A stretch of 64,000 nucleotides of DNA from Prevotella sp. (GCA_017412705.1 JAFPWS010000079.1:40746-104745); one strand, 5' to 3'; positions 49,940-62,807 are shown, counted from the first letter of the stretch. Notes: generated by a model not told the origin, from the letters alone. A program made the numbers and translations.

Positions 49940-50005
49940 TGTAACAAAGACAAAAGAATAGGAGACATGCACAAAAGCCTGTCTCCTTTTTTCTTCGTAT
50001 CTTTG
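49940..50005 (+). promoter_or_regulatory. Promoter of CE6 and xyn10D-fae1A with possible TTACA-type boxes
   Basis: The -7 box TATCTTTG is at 49998-50005. TGTAACA lies at 49940 (58 bp before it, as in the GH5, Xus and CE6-CE1 promoters). The 37-bp position holds GGAGACA, a weak match that also forms part of a terminator stem. Support is therefore partial. Confidence 0.4.
49961..49992 (+). terminator. Terminator after the histidine kinase gene
   Basis: GGAGACA and TGTCTCC pair in a 7-bp stem around a 12-base loop and are followed by six T, starting 24 bases past the stop. Confidence 0.8.
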
Positions 50006-50051
50006 CAGCGCTATCTGACAGCTAACTCGGAACAGACATCATATTATTAGA

Positions 50052-53991
<3,940 letters not shown>

Positions 53992-54006
53992 GACTTTTCT
54001 TACAGA

Positions 54007-54072
54007 TGATACAAATTCGAAAACTTCTGAAACTTCGTGCAATGCCTGTTTCCAGAAATCTTCGTACCTTTG
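54007..54072 (+). promoter_or_regulatory. Additional promoter upstream of the HTCS gene
   Basis: TACCTTTG (54065-54072) is followed by C. TGATACA at 54007 lies 58 bp before it and TGAAACT at 54028 lies 37 bp before, at the same spacing as the other xylan promoters but with weak matches. The transcript would start 250 bases before the HTCS and pass through the hairpin at 54150-54181. Confidence 0.35.
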
Positions 54073-54149
54073 CACCAAGAAACCCGGGAGGGCTCTTCGG
54101 AAAAGATTTGTTTTAGCAATATTATCATTAGTAGTTTGTTTTGTAACTT

Positions 54150-54181
54150 CAGGGTTGCCGGATAGCGTTCCGGCAACCCTG
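54150..54181 (+). terminator. Strong hairpin between xyn10D-fae1A and the HTCS
   Basis: CAGGGTTGCCGGA and TCCGGCAACCCTG form a perfect 13-bp stem with a 6-base loop (TAGCGT). Only scattered T follow (TTGCTTTG), so it may be a terminator or an attenuator. It is in the 343-base gap that also holds two promoters; no gene is supported here. Confidence 0.6.
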
Positions 54182-54230
54182 TTGCTTTGTCGATGCGCCT
54201 TAGAGGGAAAAGTAACGAAAACTTTGCCAA

Positions 54231-54295
54231 ATGTAACATTATGCGATGTTACATGAAATAAAGTTTGGAGGGAAGGGCAAAAATGCCTACCTTTG
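54231..54295 (+). promoter_or_regulatory. HTCS promoter with a TGTTACA inverted repeat
   Basis: ATGTAACAT (54231-54239) and ATGTTACAT (54246-54254) are perfect inverted 9-bp arms, 6 bases apart. The -7 box TACCTTTG is at 54288-54295 and TTTG occurs 20 bases before it. The same TGTTACA word as at the other promoters appears here, but inverted, so self-control is possible. Confidence 0.5.
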
Positions 54296-54334
54296 CATCA
54301 GTCTAACAAACTTACTAACCGATCTTGCATTATC

Positions 54335-57300
54335 ATGACATGTAAAGGACTAACACTTTTTCTGACACTATTCGTATGGATTCTGGGCGCGAAAGCCCAG
54401 ATGGGTCAGTTGTTTGATGCCGACAAGCAGATGTCGAGTAGTTTCACCACACAGATTTACATGGACCGTGACGGGTTCATCTGGGTTGCCACGCGTAACG
54501 GACTGAACCGCTACGACGGCTATCAGTTCCGCATCTTGAAGAAGGAGTCGAGTCAGGACATGGGAATGGCCAGCAACTATGTGAACTGCTTGACGCAAGA
54601 TAGCAACGGTTTGTTTTATATTGGTATGTATGGCGCCCTGCAGACCTACGACGGAGAGCGTTTCCATGACATCAAGACCTACGACCTGGATGGGCACGAC
54701 ATGCCCTCGTTCATCACCTGTCTGCTGGAGCGCCGGAACGGCGACATGCTGGTGGGCACTTCGGGGCGCGGACTGATGCGCATGACCGGCAAGCAGGAAG
54801 CCCGACAGATGGGCGGGGTGCTGAAAGAGCTGGTGACCGTTCACCGCATGATGGAAGACGACAGGGGCAACCTCTGGATAACCACCGAGAACATGGGACT
54901 GCTGCGCTACGACGGTAAGACGCTGCACCGCTATTTCCAGCGCGACGATGAGCGGAGCACCGTGCTGGACGTGTGTCAGGACCGCAAGGGACACGTCTAT
55001 GTAAGTACCGCCAACAGCGGACTGTTCCGCATGGACGGCGACAGCCCCGTACACATAGAGAGCACCGGACAGAAACACATCTCCGTGCTCTACGTCAACC
55101 AACAGGGCGACATCATGCTGGGTTACGACGGCGAAGGTGTGGCCATCTATAACCCCACGACGGGTACGCTGAAGGACAATCCCTACTACAGTCGCGATGT
55201 GGACCTGAGCACGGCCAAGGTGTACTCCATCTGCGAGGACCGCAATGGCAACACGTGGCTCGGACTGCTGCAGAAGGGCATCTACATGCACCCAGCCAAG
55301 ACCACGGGTTTCCACTATATGGGCTACAAGCTGGGCGCCCGCAACCGCATAGGCTCGGCCTGCGTCACCAGTGTGCTGGTGGGTCGTAACGGCTACAATT
55401 GGATAGGTACTGACAAGGATGGACTCTACTGCCTTGACCAGAGCTTTAGGGTGGCAAAGCACTTCAAGGAGCACTTCCCCGCCACCATTCTCGGCATGGC
55501 TGAAGACGGGCAGGAGCGTGTCTGGATAGGCAGCTATAAGGAAGGCTTCGGATGGATTGACACGCAGACGCTGACCTACCACCCCCAGACGCTGCTGCAG
55601 AGTGGCAGCCTCAGCGTGTTCGACATTGAGGTCGACGCGAAGGGACAGCTGTGGCTGGCAACGATGGGACAGGGCCTGCTGCGCTATGACCCCCAGACGG
55701 GGCAGGTGAAGCAATATGTGATGGCGCAGAACGCCGCCGTGGACAGGAAGGTGAACAGTCTGACCAACAACTATATCTCGCAAATCGCCCTCTCGCCCGA
55801 CGGCAAGCGTATCTATGTAGCCACCACGATGGGCGTGTGTGCCATGGTCATAGAGACGGAGGACTGGCTCGGCACCTTCAACGGACAGAACACCCCGAAC
55901 TACGGCGTCGCCGTGCGCATTGCCCGCGAATATGGCGGCAAGTTGCGCATAGGCACCAACGACGGCCTGTACTGCTACGACCTGAAGAAACATCAGTTGG
56001 ATCACCACAGCGTAAACAGCGGCATGGCCGACAACGGCATCTCGAGCATCGAGGAAGACAAGCTGGGCAATCTCTGGATAGGCACCGACCACGGACTGTG
56101 CCGTGTGGACACCAAGACGCAGGTGGTGAGCAACTACTTCGTCGACAACGGCCTGCAGTCCAACGAGTTCAGCGACGGCGCCTCGTGGGTGGCACCAAAC
56201 GGTAAGCTGGTCTTCGGAGGACTGGGTGGCGTCACATGGTTCGACCCCAAGGACATCAAGGAGCGGGAGTGGAAAGCCGAGGTGAAGCTGACGGGATTCT
56301 CCGTCAACGGTGAGGCCGTCACCACAGCCACCATGTCGGGCTTCTGGAAGATTACCGATGCGCCCGTCATCTCTTCGGAACGCTTTGTGCTCAGCCATAG
56401 CGACAACACCTTTGCCCTGCAGCTGTCGACGCTCACCTTCGACAATCCCGAGCACATCGTCTATAGCTACCGCATCAATAGCGAGGCGTGGGTGCGCATG
56501 CAGCCCGGCGTCAACGAGATAACCTTCAGCCATCTGCCCCCCGGCGACTATAAATTCTGCGTCATTGCCGAGCAGAACGGCATCACCACCCCTGAGCGCT
56601 GCTTCACGGTAGTCATCCATGCCCCCTGGTATCGCACGCCACTGGCCTATCTGTTCTATCTGCTGGCCCTGGTGGCTGTCGCCTGGCGTTACCTGCGCCT
56701 CCGTCGCCGCAAGGAGCAAGACCGTCTGCGCCTGCAGGAACACATCCATGCCGAGGAGATGGCCGACGCCAAACTCAAGTTCTTCATGAACATCTCGCAC
56801 GAGATACGCACCCCTATGACGCTTATCGTCACACCCCTGCTGTCGCTCATCAAACAAGACGAAGACCCCCATCGCCGCAGCGTCTACGAGACCATCCGCC
56901 GCAATGCCGAGCGTATCCTCGGACTCATCAACCAGATGATGGACCTCCGTAAGATTGACAAGGGCCAGATGCAGATGCACATGTACGAGACGGAGCTCAT
57001 CTCGTTCCTGGGCGACATCCACACCCTCTTCGGCCAGCAGGCCAAGGCCAAGAACATCAGCTTCCCCTACGAGCACGACACACAGATGCTGCCTGTCTGG
57101 GTTGACCGCGGCAACTTCGACAAGGTCGTCGTCAACCTGCTCAGCAACGCCTTCAAGTTCACGCCTGCGGGTGGCGAGATACGCATGGGAGTCACTCACG
57201 ACGCCCGGCAGGTACACATCAGCATCAAGGACACGGGCGAGGGCATTCCCGAAGACAAGCTTGGCCGCATCTTCGAACGCTTCTACCAGTCTCCTTCTCA

Positions 57301-58336
57301 CGTCAACGACCGCAAGACGGGCACAGGTATCGGACTCGACCTGACGCGCTCGCTTGTCGAGCTGCACCATGGCACCATTGAGGCCCGTAACAACAGCGAC
57401 GGCAAGGGTTGCGAGTTCATAGTCACCATTCCCCTGGGCAACGAGCACTTGAAACCCGAGGAGATGATAGTCGACAAGGAGGACGTCTCGCACACCAACC
57501 GCCTCATTGACGAGGAACTCATGGCAGAGACACCTGCCGACGCCCCCACCGAACTGCCTAAGGTGGGTTGCCGCCAGCGCATAGTCGTCGTCGAGGACGA
57601 TGCCGAGATTCGCGACTATCTGGCCTCCGAGCTGTCGTCCCACTATGAGGTCAGCACTGCCGAGAACGGACGTGCCGGACTGGGCGAGGTGCTCAGGAAG
57701 ACCCCCGACCTGGTCATCAGCGACATCATGATGCCCGAGATGGACGGCAACGAACTCTGCTCCAAGATAAAGGGCAACCCCGCCACCAGCCATGTTCCCG
57801 TCATCCTGCTCACGGCCAAGAGTCGCGACGAGGACCAGCTGGAAGGTCTCGAGATGGGAGCCGATGCCTACGTCATGAAGCCTTTCAACATGGACATCCT
57901 GCGCCGCACCATCGTCAACCTCATCCATACGCACCAGATGCTGCGCCTGAAGTATGGACGCAACGACCAGTTGGAGGAACAGGTCGACGACGTGAAGATG
58001 AAGTCGCCCGACGAGCAGTTGCTGGATCGTGTCATGAAGGTCATCAACAAGAACATCAACAACTCCGACCTCAGCGTCGACGCCATTGCCGAGGAGGTGG
58101 GCATCAGCCGCGTTCACCTGCACCGCAAGATGAAGGAGCTGACGGGCCAGACGCCTCACGACTTCATCCGCAACATCCGTCTGAAGCAGGCTGCACACCT
58201 GTTGGCGTCGCAGAACATGAACATTACCGAGGTCATGTACGCCTGTGGCTTCAACAATGCCGCCTCCTTCTCCACCATCTTCAAGAAGTTCTACGGCATG
58301 TCGCCCCGCGAGTACATGTCCGAGCATCGCAAGTAG
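54335..58336 (+). CDS. Hybrid two-component system regulator (HTCS), XynR-like
   Basis: The 1333 residues run: signal peptide (TLFLTLFVWILGAKA), a periplasmic two-part beta-propeller (Reg_prop repeats such as DGFIWVATRNGLNRYDG, NLWIGTDHGLCRVD), a Y_Y_Y domain, a membrane segment near 770-790 (LAYLFYLLALVAVAWRYL), HisKA with His near 822 (NISHEIRTPMTLI), ATPase (NLLSNAFKFTP near 933), receiver domain with Asp near 1130 (DLVISDIMMPEMDG), and a C-terminal AraC helix-turn-helix (about 1229-1330). It presumably senses xylo-oligosaccharides and activates the locus. Its closest known relative is XynR of P. bryantii, by recall. Its start follows the -7 box by 40 bases. Confidence 0.94.
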   Translation: MTCKGLTLFLTLFVWILGAKAQMGQLFDADKQMSSSFTTQIYMDRDGFIWVATRNGLNRYDGYQFRILKKESSQDMGMASNYVNCLTQDSNGLFYIGMYGALQTYDGERFHDIKTYDLDGHDMPSFITCLLERRNGDMLVGTSGRGLMRMTGKQEARQMGGVLKELVTVHRMMEDDRGNLWITTENMGLLRYDGKTLHRYFQRDDERSTVLDVCQDRKGHVYVSTANSGLFRMDGDSPVHIESTGQKHISVLYVNQQGDIMLGYDGEGVAIYNPTTGTLKDNPYYSRDVDLSTAKVYSICEDRNGNTWLGLLQKGIYMHPAKTTGFHYMGYKLGARNRIGSACVTSVLVGRNGYNWIGTDKDGLYCLDQSFRVAKHFKEHFPATILGMAEDGQERVWIGSYKEGFGWIDTQTLTYHPQTLLQSGSLSVFDIEVDAKGQLWLATMGQGLLRYDPQTGQVKQYVMAQNAAVDRKVNSLTNNYISQIALSPDGKRIYVATTMGVCAMVIETEDWLGTFNGQNTPNYGVAVRIAREYGGKLRIGTNDGLYCYDLKKHQLDHHSVNSGMADNGISSIEEDKLGNLWIGTDHGLCRVDTKTQVVSNYFVDNGLQSNEFSDGASWVAPNGKLVFGGLGGVTWFDPKDIKEREWKAEVKLTGFSVNGEAVTTATMSGFWKITDAPVISSERFVLSHSDNTFALQLSTLTFDNPEHIVYSYRINSEAWVRMQPGVNEITFSHLPPGDYKFCVIAEQNGITTPERCFTVVIHAPWYRTPLAYLFYLLALVAVAWRYLRLRRRKEQDRLRLQEHIHAEEMADAKLKFFMNISHEIRTPMTLIVTPLLSLIKQDEDPHRRSVYETIRRNAERILGLINQMMDLRKIDKGQMQMHMYETELISFLGDIHTLFGQQAKAKNISFPYEHDTQMLPVWVDRGNFDKVVVNLLSNAFKFTPAGGEIRMGVTHDARQVHISIKDTGEGIPEDKLGRIFERFYQSPSHVNDRKTGTGIGLDLTRSLVELHHGTIEARNNSDGKGCEFIVTIPLGNEHLKPEEMIVDKEDVSHTNRLIDEELMAETPADAPTELPKVGCRQRIVVVEDDAEIRDYLASELSSHYEVSTAENGRAGLGEVLRKTPDLVISDIMMPEMDGNELCSKIKGNPATSHVPVILLTAKSRDEDQLEGLEMGADAYVMKPFNMDILRRTIVNLIHTHQMLRLKYGRNDQLEEQVDDVKMKSPDEQLLDRVMKVINKNINNSDLSVDAIAEEVGISRVHLHRKMKELTGQTPHDFIRNIRLKQAAHLLASQNMNITEVMYACGFNNAASFSTIFKKFYGMSPREYMSEHRK

Positions 58337-58364
58337 GGCTGAGTCGCCCCCAATGACACAAGAA

Positions 58365-58401
58365 AGAGAGAAGCATCGCCCTGAAAGCGGTGCTTCTCTC
58401 T
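58365..58401. terminator. Bidirectional terminator between HTCS and convergent gene
   Basis: AGAGAGAAGCATCGC pairs with GCGGTGCTTCTCTCT (15 bp with one G-T) around a 7-base loop. The genes on both sides end here, so it probably serves both strands. Confidence 0.75.
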
Positions 58402-58426
58402 GATGTCCTGTGTATGCGGGTTGTGC

Positions 58427-59320
58427 TTACTTCAGGGTTACGGTAGCTTTCATCGTGATGTTCTGACCCATGCTCTCGTTGGTGGTCTCGCTGGTGATGT
58501 TCTTCACCCAACCGTCGTCCTGCAGGTCGTAGACAGCGGTCTCTTTCATGTCAATCTTCACCATGCCGCTGGCCATCACCTGGTCAATGTTCTGCTTGAT
58601 CATCTCGGCCTGGTCGGGAGCCATCTTGGTCACCTGGTCAATGATGAGCTGCTTCATCTCGTCCTTGCTCATGTTCAGGGTCGAGTTGGTGGTCACCTTG
58701 TTGCCGTTGACGAAGTACATGCGCTTCATCTTCAGACCCTGTTCGTTCACGTACTCGTCCTGGGCACCCGTCATGATGGTCTTGCCGTTCAGCGCCAGCG
58801 GACTGGCACCGTTCGTCAGGCTCTTCAGGATGTTCTCCTCGGTGGCGTTCTCCGTAATCTGTGTCTTCAGCATGTCCTTTGGCATCTGGGCTATCTGGGG
58901 AGCGGTCTTCAGCAGCTTGTCGATGAGGACGTCAGCGCCGGCAGCTACCTTCTTCTTCACGTCGTCGAAGTTCAGGATGCGCTGGGGAACACCTTCCATG
59001 TTGGTGGCAATGCGAATCTCCACACCCATCATCAGCTCCTGTGTGGCGGCGATGAGCTGGCCTGCCACGTTGTCGGCTGTGGCGTCAGAGGTCACCTTCG
59101 TGTTCTCTACGCTCAGCACGCAACCCTCCGACAGCACCTCGGCGACCTTGTAGGTTGTCTCCTCGGTGATGGTCACGGGCTTCTGTCCGGGCATGTTGAC
59201 AACGCTGGTGGTTACGTAACTCTTCTCGTCGTCCATCAGGATTTTCGGAGCTACTTTCAGTTGGGCTTTTGCAGCAAAGGCTGCCATCAGCATGACGCTG
59301 AGTAAAATGGTCTTTTTCAT
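58427..59320 (-). CDS. Secreted protein of unknown function
   Basis: 297 residues with a clear signal peptide (TILLSVMLMAAFAAKAQ) and a predicted beta-rich, periplasmic or secreted body (MDDEKSYVTTSVVNMPGQKP, VYDLQDDGWVKNITSETTNE). No catalytic motif was recognised. The pattern is of a thermostable beta protein with repeated Met/Asp stretches (MSKDEMKQLIIDQVTKM). The gene follows the phosphatase-GH28 fusion by only 12 bases, so it is probably its operon partner. I do not recognise its family. Confidence 0.8.
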   Translation of the reverse strand: MKKTILLSVMLMAAFAAKAQLKVAPKILMDDEKSYVTTSVVNMPGQKPVTITEETTYKVAEVLSEGCVLSVENTKVTSDATADNVAGQLIAATQELMMGVEIRIATNMEGVPQRILNFDDVKKKVAAGADVLIDKLLKTAPQIAQMPKDMLKTQITENATEENILKSLTNGASPLALNGKTIMTGAQDEYVNEQGLKMKRMYFVNGNKVTTNSTLNMSKDEMKQLIIDQVTKMAPDQAEMIKQNIDQVMASGMVKIDMKETAVYDLQDDGWVKNITSETTNESMGQNITMKATVTLK

Positions 59321-59332
59321 TGTTCTGTTGTT

Positions 59333-62017
59333 TTATTGTTTTATGAGTTTAACATTGGATATGTTCATCTTTGTCGTCTCTTCGTCTGTCACCTGTCCGG
59401 CCTGGCGGTAGACGAAGGTGCTGTTCTTGATGTCTATGTCGTGCACGCAGTCCAGCCCTGTCAGTCCGGCAGCCTTGATGGCCGTCTGGGCGCCCAGGCA
59501 GGTGATGATCTCGATGTGGATGTCCTGGAAGTCGGGCGTCCGCTTACGCTCCTCGGGGGTAAACTGCTCCATGTACTTCTTCTGCTTGTACAGGTCGGTG
59601 GTCTCGTTGGGGGCCTTGCCTGCATAGTCGCACTGGAAGATGATGGCCTCGTGGGCAATGTTCGTCATCATGATGTCCGAGATGTATAGCTGCTCCGTCT
59701 TGCCTCCGCGTCCTATGCCGCTCTTGAAGCGCAGGCCAGTGTCTGTGTCCGAGAAGGTGTTGTTGCGCACCACCATGCGGCGCATGCCGCTGCTGGTGTT
59801 GCTGCCCAGCACGAATCCGCCATGGGCGTGACGCACGAAGTTGTCTTCCACCACGATGTCCTCGTTGCCGCTGATGAGTCCTGTTCTTGGCGGGTCGCTC
59901 TTGAAGCACATGCCGTCGTCGCCCACGTCGATGTTCGAGCGTACCAGCAGCACCTGGTGGCAGTCGGTGACGTCGATGCCGTCGCCGTTCTGGGCGTTCC
60001 AGGGACAACGCACGTTGATGCCGTCAATAATCAGGTTCTTGCAGTAGAAGGGGTGTATGTGGAAGCGGGGCGAGTTCTGGAAGGTGACACCCTCCAACAG
60101 CACGTTCTCGCAGTTCCACAGCCTCACCAGGTCGGCGCGCATGTGCTCCTGCTTCTCTGCTGTCGGCGCTATGTCGCCATACGCCGACTTCAGGTTCCAC
60201 GGATACCACTTCGAGCCCTTCTCGGCCAGCTGGCCGCCACGCTCCAGACGCGCCTTCCACTCGACGTCGCTCAGCTTGTCGCGCTTCACGTAGTACCAGT
60301 CGGCGCCGTTGCCGTCCACGACACCCTTGCCGGTGATGGCCACATTCTTGCAGTCCGTGGCGTTGATGCCCGAGAAGCACTTGCCCTGCGGGTCGTCAGG
60401 ATTGACAAACAGCTGCTTGTCGGGCGACATGTAGATGACGGCGTTGCGCTCTAAGTGCAGCTCTATGTTGCTCTTCAGGTGGATGGGACCCGTCAGCCAG
60501 ATGCCCTGGGGCACCACCAGACGTCCGCCACCCTCAGCCGCCAGCTTGTCAATAGCCTTGCTGAAGGCCTCTGTGTTCAGCGTCACGCCGTCGCCTACGC
60601 CACCCACATCCTTCAGGTTCACCTTGTACTTCGGAATCGACGGACGCTTCACAGGCTCCACCGCTACAGGCAGGTTCTTGTAGTATTTCGTGTATTGCTC
60701 GTCCACCTCCTTCACCTTGGGCATGGCAGCCTCCTTGGCATCGTAGGCGGCCAGCTTCTGCAGGTAGTAGGCGCGCAGGTCGCTCCACTTATAGTAGGGA
60801 TACGTCGTCGTCTCCGCAGGCAGCGTCATCTCGCGCTCGTTCAGCAGCGCCTTCACCAGAATGTCCTGCTGGCCCTTTGCCCCAGCCTTTCTGTAGAACA
60901 CCAGCTGGATGTTGCTTGCCATGGGGAAGATGTCGTAGTTGCGCCATTGCTCGTCCAGCTCCTTCAGGTCAGCCACCTGCACACCGCAGTTGCCCAGCTC
61001 CAGCAGGCACGCCAGCGGCATCACGCACACCTCGTGGCCGAAGCGCAGCGCAGCCTGCGTCTGTGTCACCGTGTCCGCCGTCTCAATGATGTTGCGCAGC
61101 AGGTTACGCTGGGTGAACGGCATGATGGCATCCGTCTGGGGCGCAGCAGCGTAGTCTATGTACCAGCCCAGGTTGCGCATGTGCCACTGCTCGTACAGCT
61201 CGTCCTCTGTAAACAGCCAGTACAGGTCGGCACCGTCGTCGTGGCTCTGCATGTTCGTCGTTATCTCAAACAGGTTCGACATCAGCGGCCATGCGTTGAT
61301 ATGCTCCTTCACCCATTGCTGGTCGTTGAACAACACGCCCATCAGACGGTCCGGCGTAATGTTGTCGCCCATCTTCCTGCGCACGTCGCGGCCCTTGCGG
61401 CCCAGTGACTTCACCAGACCTGAGCGCTCCTGGTTCAGGTAGTACTGCAGCGACTTGCTCACGTCGTTGTGGATGCGTGCCGAGGGGTTCGCCGCAGCCA
61501 GCTCCTCACACTCTGCCGTCATCGACAGTATGCAGCGGTTCACCGTTGTCGAGCGTGCGTCAATCTGCACCCCCTTCGTCTTGAATATCTCGGGGAAGTT
61601 CTGCACCATGCGCTTGGCGATGCCGTGGTGCTGGCGCTCGCCCACCGTCGTCAGGTCGCCCAGACGGCCTATCGTCGTAGGCAGAAATGCCTCCAGTACC
61701 TTCAGCACCTCGGTGCCCGTAGCTGTCAGCTTGCCTGCCTGCCGTGCCTTTTGCAGCGGTTCCGTCACACTTGTGTAGCTGTCATCGCTAATCAGCCAGC
61801 GTGAGCCATGACGCCCGTAGTGCGACATGTAGAAAGGCACATATCCCTTCGGGGCCGGTGTCAGCGCCTTGTCAGACCGATGGCGGTCGTAGTCCAGGTA
61901 GTTCGAACCAGCCAAATACTTGTTGGCCTTGATCTCCTCGCGTGCTGTCTGGGCCGTCACCGTCCCAGCCCATGCTGTCGATAGCAGCACCACACCCAGC
62001 AGAAACACTCTCTTCAT
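59333..62017 (-). CDS. Histidine acid phosphatase - GH28 fusion protein
   Basis: The 894 residues start with a signal peptide (MKRVFLLGVVLLSTAWAGTV). Residues about 30-440 are a histidine-type acid phosphatase (phytase/MINPP-like): SHYGRHGSRW with the RHG motif at 69-71, and RFGHEVCVMPLA with the HE pair near 326. Residues about 455-894 are a GH28 pectinase-type beta-helix: IWLTGPIHLKSNIELHL, NGDGIDVTD near 677, NIDVGDDGMCFKSD near 700, HGGFVLGSNTSSG and LRFKSG. The GH28 aspartates and the RxK-type residues are present, so both domains look active. Such a fusion is unusual. A TACCTTTG box lies at 62061-62054. Upstream open frame to 62128 has no signal peptide. Confidence 0.88.
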   Translation of the reverse strand: MKRVFLLGVVLLSTAWAGTVTAQTAREEIKANKYLAGSNYLDYDRHRSDKALTPAPKGYVPFYMSHYGRHGSRWLISDDSYTSVTEPLQKARQAGKLTATGTEVLKVLEAFLPTTIGRLGDLTTVGERQHHGIAKRMVQNFPEIFKTKGVQIDARSTTVNRCILSMTAECEELAAANPSARIHNDVSKSLQYYLNQERSGLVKSLGRKGRDVRRKMGDNITPDRLMGVLFNDQQWVKEHINAWPLMSNLFEITTNMQSHDDGADLYWLFTEDELYEQWHMRNLGWYIDYAAAPQTDAIMPFTQRNLLRNIIETADTVTQTQAALRFGHEVCVMPLACLLELGNCGVQVADLKELDEQWRNYDIFPMASNIQLVFYRKAGAKGQQDILVKALLNEREMTLPAETTTYPYYKWSDLRAYYLQKLAAYDAKEAAMPKVKEVDEQYTKYYKNLPVAVEPVKRPSIPKYKVNLKDVGGVGDGVTLNTEAFSKAIDKLAAEGGGRLVVPQGIWLTGPIHLKSNIELHLERNAVIYMSPDKQLFVNPDDPQGKCFSGINATDCKNVAITGKGVVDGNGADWYYVKRDKLSDVEWKARLERGGQLAEKGSKWYPWNLKSAYGDIAPTAEKQEHMRADLVRLWNCENVLLEGVTFQNSPRFHIHPFYCKNLIIDGINVRCPWNAQNGDGIDVTDCHQVLLVRSNIDVGDDGMCFKSDPPRTGLISGNEDIVVEDNFVRHAHGGFVLGSNTSSGMRRMVVRNNTFSDTDTGLRFKSGIGRGGKTEQLYISDIMMTNIAHEAIIFQCDYAGKAPNETTDLYKQKKYMEQFTPEERKRTPDFQDIHIEIITCLGAQTAIKAAGLTGLDCVHDIDIKNSTFVYRQAGQVTDEETTKMNISNVKLIKQ

Positions 62018-62053
62018 ACGTTCAAAAGTTGTTAATGTTTGTGATTTCGTTGG

Positions 62054-62061
62054 CAAAGGTA
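62054..62061 (-). promoter_or_regulatory. -7 box for the phosphatase-GH28 gene
   Basis: TACCTTTG on the minus strand, 36 bases before the start at 62017, fits the TAnnTTTG consensus. No TTACA boxes lie at the xylan-promoter spacing, so the gene is outside that regulon. Confidence 0.5.
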
Positions 62062-62221
62062 GTGAAAACCGAGCGAAATGCAAAGAAAAAAAACATTTTT
62101 CTTTTATTTCCAAGGTGCATCTTATCATTAATTAGGAAGTACGAAGTTGGAAGTACGATGTATCGGGCTTTGCCCGAGGGAGAAGTACGAAGGATGAAGT
62201 ACTTTAAACATCGTACATCGT

Positions 62222-62352
62222 ACATCAAACATCATCCTCGCCGAAGGCGACACATCGAACTTCGTAATTCGTACATCGTACATAGTACATCAAACATCAA
62301 ACATCATCCTCGTCGAAGGCGACACATCGAACTTCGTAATTCGTACATCGTA
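62222..62352. repeat. 59-bp direct repeat in stutter-type intergenic DNA
   Basis: Bases 62222-62280 and 62294-62352 are identical except one base (ACATCAAACATCATCCTCG then CCGAAGG or TCGAAGG). Each contains the small hairpin TCGCCGAAGGCGA, or its variant. The flanks repeat short words (acatcgtacatcgtacatc). This is the start of a 1.3-kb stretch without a confident gene. Confidence 0.85.
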
Positions 62353-62393
62353 ATTCTTAATTCTTAGACGTTATGGTTCTCTCACGACGCGGA

Positions 62394-62476
62394 GTTTCTC
62401 GGTAGGAAACTACCAGTTACTCGGCATGTAACTACCAGTTTGTCGGTAGGAAACCCTTGCTTTGTCGGTACCAAAC
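62394..62476. repeat. Array C: four 17-bp palindromes at 22-bp period
   Basis: Units begin at 62394, 62416, 62438 and 62460 (exact 22-bp period). They read GTTTCTCGGTAGGAAAC, GTTACTCGGCATGTAAC, GTTTGTCGGTAGGAAAC, and a degenerate CTTTGTCGGTACCAAAC. The second is the reverse complement of the first unit of array B. Confidence 0.88.
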
Positions 62477-62687
62477 TTCAGCTCAGGCCGCCGCTCCCTC
62501 GTTGTCAGTGCAAAGGTAGGGCATTCTGACCCCCGATTTCCGTTTCCTCCCGTTTCCCCCCGCATTCTTCCCACTGTTTCCCAATGCTACAAATATTTCT
62601 GTCGTCAAGAGAGCGATATCCTCACTCCTCCACGTCGATGCAGAACTTTTCGGTGATGATCTTCATTTTTCACTTTTACATGACGGA

Positions 62688-62807
62688 TGACGGATATGAC
62701 ACATGGTTTCCTGATTTCTCTCGCGTGTACGCGGGAAGTGTTGACACTGCCAAGAGTTCCTGCGTACACGCGCGAGGGATTCCTGTTTTTATCCGTCATA
62801 TCTGTCA
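62688..62807. repeat. Long imperfect inverted repeat
   Basis: The arms TGACGGATATGAC (62688-62700) and TGACAGATATGAC (reverse of 62795-62807), and CTCGCGTGTACGCGGGAA (62718-62736) against CTCGCGCGTGTACGCAGGAA (reverse of 62757-62776), make a hairpin-forming pair about 120 bp long, centred near 62747. Confidence 0.75.

Noticed and set aside
54368-58327. A 1319-residue open frame on the minus strand, covering almost the whole HTCS gene.
   Set aside because: The plus-strand HTCS has complete domain order. The antisense frame lacks any recognisable domain, signal peptide or promoter, and arises from GC-rich codon bias.
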